This document shows positions 56,331-64,000 of a stretch of 64,000 nucleotides of DNA, one piece after another (the first letter of the stretch is position 1; each line of letters opens with the position of its first letter). The translations under genes and the position numbers were made by a program. The notes beneath the pieces were generated by a model that was given only the letters and a program-made list of their open reading frames with translations, had not been told where the DNA came from and searched no databases. Origin of the DNA: Isoetes taiwanensis (taxonomy: Eukaryota; Streptophyta; Lycopodiopsida; Isoetales; Isoetaceae); the NCBI GenBank assembly GCA_021234155.1, contig JAJEKV010000477.1, positions 115,433 to 179,432 on the forward strand. The letters run 5' to 3'.

Positions 56331-59300
56331 GTGGATGAACATGTGTTGGTGGTTTTGTACTATCTGCCCAGCCGGATGGTAGTTTGGGAGTGTTGAAGGT
56401 AATCTTGGCAAAACCTTCAACCTCGGTGGTTTTAGAACCTCCGGGTTGCTTAAGGCAACCACTCGGGTGCAAAGATTCCAGAAAGAATCACAAAAGATCT
56501 TTGGAAGTGAAGTTCAAGAAAAAAAGTCGCCTCACAAAATCTCTTGTAGAATGTGATCTATGGGGCTATGGGTGTGGGATATCACTCCTTGATGTTCTCA
56601 ACACTTGTCACTCCTGATCGCCAAAAAAGCTCGACAAAGGTCGAGTAGGCTAGATGGGCAAGATTCAAGTCAATGACCCGGTCAATTCTTGGTCAATATC
56701 CCGTGAGAGAGTGATGTTTGAACCCGATATTGGTGATGAATTTTGGGACTATCAACTCTATCTCTCCAGTTTTATGCACTGCAGGGGCCAACTATTCTTC
56801 TTGACCAGAAAAGGATCCAATTTTCTCTTTTGATAATTCTTAGCCTAAGACCGTAAGAAGAAAATGTTCTTGAGAGATAATGTTTTGTATGGGTCAACCG
56901 CGACGTGTATCTTATGTTGTCTACTTCCACATACTTTGTTTGACCGGATTGAAGTTCAAGCAAAGGCTCTCCCATGTTCCACACTGTTGTGCAATACCTC
57001 ATGTTCTAACCATGCTAACTTTCCATTACAATGGGATTTGGCTTTTGCACTTTCTAAGGGTTTGTGATATAGGTAGACAAAACCACAGCCTAACAATGCA
57101 TGGGCACTAGATACTCACGCTATGACAATAAACCTATGATAATTTTGCTTTTTTGAAAAGGTCACAAAGTAACTCAAACAAACTGCCCGAAAAGGTCGGA
57201 TTTTCAATTGAATCGGTCACTCGAAGATATATTATAACATCCCAAAGCTCGTGGTCTTGGGCACAGGATCAAATAGGTGACATAAAAGATCCAAGAATTG
57301 AGTCAATAATCCCGGATCAAAGTAAACATAGGAGGTCAGGATCAAGGCTCAAGGTTGTCGTCGGTCCTTCTTCAAAGCCAAAAATCTTCTTTTGCCTTCA
57401 AGCCCTCGAAAAACGTCGGCGAAAAATCCCTTTTGTAGAATGTACGCCTGCTGAAATCTTCCATCATTTCATTTCAAATCTTCATTGCATCTTTTAGCCC
57501 GCACTAAGTATTTATGGCATTAAAATAATAACGATTCGCAGGTTTAGTGCTAAATTAATGGTTTGTTAGGTGCCTCTGAATCCATCTTGGCATTTTCCGT
57601 GATTTAGGTTTCGCAGTTCGAAGAGAAATATCCCACAGGCCCAATTTCAAATTCAAGGCATAAAGTATAAGGCTCAAAATTTGATTTCTTCTGATTATTG
57701 CGTGTCCAGTGTCATTGGATTCGGATGCCATCCGCCCCACACGTGATGATCCACGCCAAGGGGGGATTGGCTTGGAAGAGAAATTAGGCCAAGGGGGGTA
57801 GATAGGAAAATTTTTGCACCCTTATACATTCTATGGTGCGATTCCTAGAACACATATACCATGCCTAAATAAGGCCTTTTTTCAAAATTCTTTTTTCTAG
57901 GGGAATCTTTTTTGTGCCCTATAATATTCTCGGGGTCTTTTTTCACCATAGCTTTTTTGGAGTTTGGAAAAAATTTGGGGAGTGGATGAAGTGGCATTTG
58001 AAAAAACATGGCATGGCTAGGTAGAATGACATGGCCAATGGGAATGATGACGCGGTCAGCCCACTTGAATTTGAAAATTCACCTAGTCAAAAATTTTGGA
58101 ATGTGGGGAGATGATGTGTGAAATGATGAGTTGTCAAAGGTGATGTGGCAAACCATGATATTTAAATGAATTTTGAGATGAAAGGATGAAATGGTGATAG
58201 GTGATATTATTATGTAATGGAGTAGGGGGACTTGGTCTAGTGCCCATTAGGGAAGCCAAAATTTTTTGTGGAGACTTTGAGGAGGCATCTTTGAGGCATA
58301 TTTGAATCCCAGCATCTCCTTAGGGATTTTTGCAAGCTTCTCTACATTTATCCTGTTGCATGGAATGTTCATAACAAGGTGTTATGACTAAGTCAAGTCT
58401 CTTGAACTAGTGATTTGATGGAGCAAGTGGGTGTTTTATGAAGGTGTATTTTTGACTAGAAAGAACTTTAAGGTCAAGTTTTGACTTTGGGAGGTGTAAT
58501 AAGAGAAGGAGTTCAAGGTGCAATTTGGGATGGTGGAGTGGATGAGGATGGAAATCAAAAAGAATGCCAAAATGCCAAGCTCATAAATGATCACATGCCA
58601 TGGAATGCTCTTTCAAGGGGCCTCTTTCCCTTCTCTACAATTCCTGTTTGTTTGACCTTTTGCATCTCTTGAGTGACTTGAGTCAATTGTCCTTCCTTTG
58701 CTCTTCAAACTTGAATGTATGCTAGTGAAGCATTCTCCTATTATCTTGCAAATTGAACCAAAACGATGGGATTAGTGCACATATGCTCGTTTTACATCTT
58801 TGCCATAGCATGGCAGCATTGTTATGCCAAAAGAGAAGGCCGGGTCTTCCATTTCTTGACTAGTCCCCGTTTGATGATACTTGACTGTTCTCAGCGGGGC
58901 CACAATATGAGAATATGGTTGGCACCCAATGACCCGCATATGGATCGGGAAGGTGATAGATTTGATATTATGAGCGTGCATATGATGCTACTTTCAGATG
59001 AACCTGCATGGAAAATAAACTTTAGTTATGAGAACACAGGATAATTGGTATGACAAAACATTTTGGGGAAATTTATGGCAATGGAGGAGGACTTTCCTGA
59101 TGCAATGAGGTCAACTCTTGATCAGATGACAGATGGAGATAAACATAAGGATGCACCTGCATATGAAGATAAAGCTTGTTAGTAGCGGTGAGTTGGTGTG
59201 GAGGCCCCAATCAAACAAACTCGGATGATGGAGATCAATAGTAATGGAAGAAATGTGTGACAGATATGCTTTCGGATACTGTATGGAACTATGATCATTA

Positions 59301-59500
59301 GTATCAATTCCCTTCAGTTGATCACAATCTGTATAGCGGCACTTATAAATTCATTAACACAAAGCACAACATAAAAGCGTAACTACATTCACTAAGACAG
59401 GGCCTAACTTATCTAGTTTTTAACCATGTATTAACTATACCTAGCTACATCTTACGATTCCGCAGATTTGAGCGAGGCAAGGGCAGCATGTTGTTGCTAA
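56331..59500. other. Anonymous segment between two decayed elements
   Basis: No family is recognised. Plus-strand open stretches at 56384-56617, 57153-57497 and 58766-59044 have no known motif. The 57780-58500 part is AT-rich with GATGATGTGG/ATGACATGG-like phrases. Since a minus-strand gypsy coding region begins at about 59.5 kb, part of this may be that element's 3' noncoding end and LTR, but no matching LTR partner lies in the window. Confidence 0.35.
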
Positions 59501-59549
59501 TACCTTTTAGGTGCAATAATGTGGATAGGGTTCACCAATTCCTACGCCA

Positions 59550-60600
59550 TCAAAGAATATCTTCACCCAATATGAATCCTTGCCACCGTCCCTATTACTT
59601 CAAATGGTCCTCCCAAAGGTGAATTTTGTTGCCATATCTTTCCTTGCCGTTCCACTTTAACACTAACTCTCCTTCTTTTCAAGACTCACTATGATTTGTA
59701 TCTTTGCTTTGAAGAACACATATCCTGCAGCCTTTTTCCTTATTATTGCATTCTCGACCTCATATCTATGCCTCAAGCCGTGACATCAATCACCAAATCT
59801 GTCTTTTGAGCATTACCATTTCCAAATTTATCCGAGCAGGGCCAATTCGAGGTGATGGAAGCCTAACTCTACAGGGCGTAACGATTCTATCCCACACCCA
59901 ACGAAGGGTGCTTTGTAGCCACTTTGATGGTAGTTCCATGCCCAAAGTGCATCATGAAGTTTCAAATGCAATCCTTTCTTGAAATCTTGATGGTCTTCTT
60001 AGAGTTGACTTGAGAGTCTTATTAGTTGACCTCTGCACAGCCATTTCCACGAAGAATGTGAATGAAACTCTTAGTGTGTTTGACTTCGGAAGTGGCTAAA
60101 TGAAAATACAATATCGATGTGTAGTTGATAGATTAGGTACCTCTATCGAGAAACAATTTTGAAAGGATACACCATCAGCACAAATATTTTCATGTAAAGA
60201 AACCATTAGCTTGGGCATTGGCTTCTCTCAAAGGAATTGCCTCTGCCCATTTGGTGGAGATGTCGATTGGCAACTAATATAAGCGGTCTTTGAGGAAGGT
60301 GGGTCTATGGGGCCTATAAAAGATCGGTCCCACATTTGAAAAGGTCCGAGGAAATTAGCAAGCGTCCGAGGCGGTGGTTGCAAGGTTCTTTGCGAAAATC
60401 ACGGCATTTGGCATTTCGCTCTTCCTGCGTAATCATACCAAAGTAGGCCAAAAGTGTCCATTTTAAAATCTTTTTTCTTTGTTGTGTCTGCTGCCAAAGT
60501 GTCCTCCACAAACTCCTCGAAGCCGCGCCTCAATAATTATACTCTAGCCTCTTCCCTATCCCACACATCTTAGTAGAGACTCCTTCGCTGACTTTGCATA
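59550..60600 (-). pseudogene. Gypsy integrase remains (minus strand)
   Basis: From high to low coordinate: a zinc-binding region approximating YGGHFG with TTKKK.FK (60520-60460), a core phrase LFKCGTDLLGPIDPPS (about 60340-60290) with the first Asp in TDLLGPI, and a C-terminal stretch RRPSRFQERIA, KLHDALWAWNYHQSGYKAPF and LRPVELGFHHLE (about 59980-59840). Frames shift between the blocks. Confidence 0.7.
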
Positions 60601-60849
60601 GGATCCCTTCAATTAAGGCTGAACTTCTTGCATTTGTCCTAAATCTCCTTTCTTGGTGCCACTCAAGTTCTTAGGTATCATTTGCTTTCCAAATGGTTTT
60701 ACGATGTCAATTTTTCCAATCAATGTTTTTCACGCATCAGCGAGATCAAGTTTGTTAGATTGTCATCAACACACCAAATCTTGATCTTCATGCTCAAGTA
60801 ACTTCTGAAGTGGAAGGTAGGAGGCAGGATTCTCGATCAACACCACCTT

Positions 60850-62000
60850 CTGATGGCTATCATAACTTGGATCTTGCAAGCCCATGCGCGCAATTTGGTT
60901 GCTTTTTTTATGGAAATAGGGGTGAAAGGTTTTCCGCTGGGCACTTGCACTGATTGTTTTTCGCGAGATGTCCTTGCCTTTCTATCAAAAGCTTGCTCCA
61001 GAGCTGCCTCTTCTCAACACAGGATACCTAATCTGTATCAGACCACATCTTGCTTTAAAAGTAATCCACATAGTCCCCCTTATGCTTGATTGCCACCACC
61101 AATTGCTTTCTTTGTCCTTGATGTAAAGAAGCTTTGAAGGGCTTCTCTGCGTCGGGGTTTCCTTCGGGATAGATTTGCAAAATGGCATCAATGGTTTTGT
61201 CAAAAGAATTTACGGCATTGCTCATCCCAATCTACTAGGATGTGTTTGCTTTCACTTTTGGAGAACTTCCCAACCTTTGTGAGGCTGGGAAGTTGGGCTT
61301 ATGGTGTGGGAAAATGAGGACATACATTCTCAAGTCATCCCTATATGAAGCTCTTAACTGTTTGAGGGGTTTTGGAGGTGTCAATTTCCTTAAGGGCTTC
61401 AATCTTCTTGTCGGATGTTGAATTCTGCTTGTAAGACACTACATGCCCAAGCAATTCCCCTTTTGATGACAAAAAACACGCACTTTTTGGGGGTTCGACT
61501 CACTCCCCCCCTTTCTACACAAGTCAAACAGACATGGTTAGCATATGAAATGTCTTTCGGAGAAGTTCCCAAACAAGATCATCTAAAAAACCACGAAAAA
61601 TGTTAGGCTGGCACAAGAAATTGCATCCATGGCTCTTGGAATATTTAGAAGCATTTAATGTCCAAATGGCATTCTTTTCGCTAATAAATGTTCCCCAAAG
61701 TGTGACAAATGTTTTGGCTGATCACCTTTCTTGATGTATCATTAAAACACAGAAAAGCCATCTAAGAATGAGTAAATTTCTTTACACCATACGACGTATA
61801 CCTCCTCGAAATGGCAAGGGGTAACAATCTTTGGCCGGTAGCTTTATTTAATCTATAGTCTATCTGAGATTCCTAATGGCCTTGTTTTTCTTTTCATGAG
61901 AACAGTACAGATAGCCCTCGAGGTTCACAATTTCGGTAATCCACACTGCATCTTTTCATTTGTATAATTCTTCCTGATTAGACCTAATAGAGAAGCATTG
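60850..62000 (-). pseudogene. Gypsy reverse transcriptase and RNase H remains (minus strand)
   Basis: High to low: RT palm residue text resembling LDGF..FN and AIWTLNAS (about 61760-61640), KGELLGHVVSYKQNS (about 61470-61420) equivalent to the KC.FLG..VS stretch, KKIEALKEIDTSKTPQTVKS (about 61410-61350), then FDKTIDAILQIYPEGNPDAE and QRKQLVVAIKHKGDYVDYF (61200-61060) at the RNase H-side region. Frameshifted and dead. Confidence 0.65.
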
Positions 62001-64000
62001 ATTCTTCTTAGCTTTTGTATGGGGTTTCATACCTCCACTTTATTTTGATTTCAAATTCACAAATACTTTGTCAATTCCACAAAGCTCATCATAATCCCAA
62101 GCAAGGCTTATCCTTCAATCATCCAAAATTCGGTCTTAAAGGCATTGTCATCACTCTCTGGACAGATCTCCGGCATGTGGCACTTTCATCTGGACCCTTC
62201 TTAACCGGCCTTGACTTCCCTTACCTGCTTGTCTTTGCATTGATTACCCGGGATGGAACATAGGCATTCTGAGATCTCTTCTCTCAAGTTCCTCTCTTGG
62301 TGCTCCCTCGACCAAATGTTCGATGCTTGCATACGCACAATGAGTCTGCTTCACCATTAGCTCCCGCTGGTGGAGACATGGCGAGTTCGAATATCAAAAT
62401 CCTTGAGTTCCAACTTGGCGAAGCCTTGACTTTTGGTACGCAACATGTCCTCATTCTTGGCTTTGATGACCCTCTGATATTTATGAGGCGGTGAGTCTCA
62501 AAGATGATCGCATTCACGATGTTTAGATTTTTGCCTCTTGAAGACCTGCAATCGTGCCTTATATTACGCATATTAGGAAATTGACATTAGGATAAATTCT
62601 TCCTACTTTTGCCCGTGACTTTGTTGCAGGCATCCTTGAGAATAAGCGGATGGAGATTATGCATTATAGGCGGCACTTTGGGCTTGCCACCATCAGAATA
62701 TGGAAATGACGGAGTTGTCGGTGGCACGGTTGGAATGGCTCGGCTGAGGATTTGCACATGCTGGACTGACTCTCGTATCGGTTCAAATTCCTCCACATGG
62801 ATGTGATATCAACATTTCTTCTTCAAATTGTGCTTTCAAATCTCCTAACTTGATATACAATGTTACCTTTTTCTTGCCATTTGAGATGGTACATTCTCCT
62901 TTGACTGGGCCTAGCATCTAGAAATACTTATACGCCCCAAAGTCATAAATATACAGTTATCCCTATTCCTTCAAAAAGCAACCACAAAGTTAAGCGCAAC
63001 CATTACTCCTTCAACATCCAATAGGCACATTACTAACTATTCCCCTTCGGATTGATTTTAGAATTAGAAAAAAGATTTCAAAGATCATTGAACCTTCTGC
63101 TTGTCTGCTTCTAGGTCCTGATCTCATGGCAGTGGCATCCGCGTTCCATGATCCTCCATCTAGCGAACTTTGGACCCATGTTTTCCCTTCCATTTTAGCA
63201 ACTACCGGTGAAAGCTCCGGGATCGACCCTCTTCACAGGTGAGCATGCTCATCAATGTGATTTGTCGGGAACCGACTCACATCTTCCTTAATAGTAAGAT
63301 TGAGCACCTTTCGACAAGAGGGGCTATCTTGAAGAGTCGACAAATCTACGAGATTTTAAGAATTCTTCAATAAATATTCAAAATCCTCCGTCGCGCCTTC
63401 TTGACAAATTTTTTGGCGGAGGAGGAGGCGATAACTGCTTATTTCGGCATCTTTATGTTCAAAGGCCTCAACTTCTTCGTTCTTTGGTTCTTTCTCTTTG
63501 GCATTATTGCATCCTTACGGTGTGGACAGCCATAATCTCCTCTTGCTTCTTTTACTTGCATGAAACCTTATAGATGCCTTGGTTCACCAATTTTAGATTT
63601 ACTGTATGCGGCAAAATATTCCTTGATACTTTGCATCTATCATAAGTAATCCTACAGCCTTCATAAGGGGAATTCACCATACAGGGCATTCTTTACCGGA
63701 AATGACCTCTTTTACTTAGTGCATGGCTATACCAGCCAATCAGAAGAATGAGTATCTCTAAAAGCGATTGCACACATGGGGGTAAAGTTTTCTTTTCAAA
63801 TTTTGAATTCTTCAACTCTGCGGTTTGGATTGTTTAGTTACCTCGACCAAAAGCCTCGGATACCTTGATCCTGCGCTCTGCACCCACATCTGCTTTGCGA
63901 GGAGCCTCATATGTACGCAGCCTTTTTCTTTTCCTTTTTGGATATGGCATAGGCAGGTCAGTCTTGATCCCAGCACTCCTGCTCATAATCACGGAAAAAA
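62000..64000 (-). other. Upstream part of the second gypsy element, unresolved
   Basis: Position upstream of RT suggests protease and gag, but no DSG protease motif or CCHC knuckle could be confirmed. Short ORFs on both strands are without recognisable motifs. The region reaches the window edge. Confidence 0.3.

Larger units (their letters stand above)
59500..64000 (-). mobile_element. Second Ty3/gypsy polyprotein region, running past window end
   Basis: Minus-strand order RT, RNase H region, integrase identifies Ty3/gypsy. Neither LTR is in view with certainty, so the element continues to the right of the window (gag and protease would lie at about 62-64 kb and beyond). Its KLHDALWAW integrase phrase resembles the non-chromovirus gypsy clade of plants (Athila/Tat-like), which is a tentative placement. 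Confidence 0.7.

Noticed and set aside
1-64000. CRISPR arrays, rRNA genes, organelle DNA insertions
   Set aside because: No regularly spaced identical repeats, no rRNA signatures and no recognisable plastid or mitochondrial genes were seen.

Overview
The window looks like repeat-rich nuclear DNA of a land plant with a large genome. A gymnosperm is my best guess from the very low gene density and the layered old transposons, but nothing in the sequence proves it. Only one gene is clearly intact: a two-exon type I pectin methylesterase at 35.8-37.4 kb (minus strand). A short two-exon acidic gene model at 28.5-29.1 kb is also open but unidentified. Almost everything else that codes is a decayed mobile element or gene fragment full of frameshifts and stops.

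Layout. 0-6.2 kb: anonymous sequence with small degenerate repeats. 6.2-23.4 kb: what I read as one large Mutator-like (MULE) transposon. It has inverted arms of roughly 0.7 kb (6.2-6.95 kb and, inverted, 22.65-23.4 kb). A decayed transposase with a first-Asp motif and a SWIM zinc finger lies at 8.0-11.1 kb. A Ty3/gypsy retrotransposon (12.65-21.84 kb, plus strand) is nested inside, itself rearranged by internal duplications and an LTR-like insert. 23.4-33.6 kb: AT-rich DNA with three Helitron-type 3' ends of identical geometry (24.04, 26.81 and 33.58 kb), several minisatellites, an ABCB-transporter exon fragment and a 5'-truncated LINE tail. 33.6-41.5 kb: the pectin methylesterase gene, its flanks and one isolated exon-like segment. 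41.5-46.8 kb: a degenerate array of long repeats, A/G-rich on the plus strand. 46.8-47.65 kb: a coiled-coil ORF, a legume-type lectin fragment and a dense cluster of hairpins.

48,457-53,833 is a complete-length but coding-dead Ty1/copia element on the minus strand. It has both LTRs, an initiator-tRNA-Met primer binding site, a polypurine tract and a perfect 5-bp target duplication (TAATG). It abuts a decayed gene of an unusual transposase-like family (53.84-56.33 kb, plus strand; motifs TCCC.YH, DGCSSQFK, WNFFGTAHDKGE). 59.5-64 kb holds a second Ty3/gypsy polyprotein, minus strand, continuing past the window end.

The genes do not form a pathway; the story is successive insertion: gypsy into MULE, copia into the region next to the DGC/QFK gene, and possible gene-fragment capture by Helitrons. 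The most interesting candidates are the MULE with long, internally repeated inverted arms, the DGC/QFK family, and the Helitron-end cluster around the ABCB and acidic exons. I ran no searches or alignments by computer; family calls rest on motif recognition by eye.
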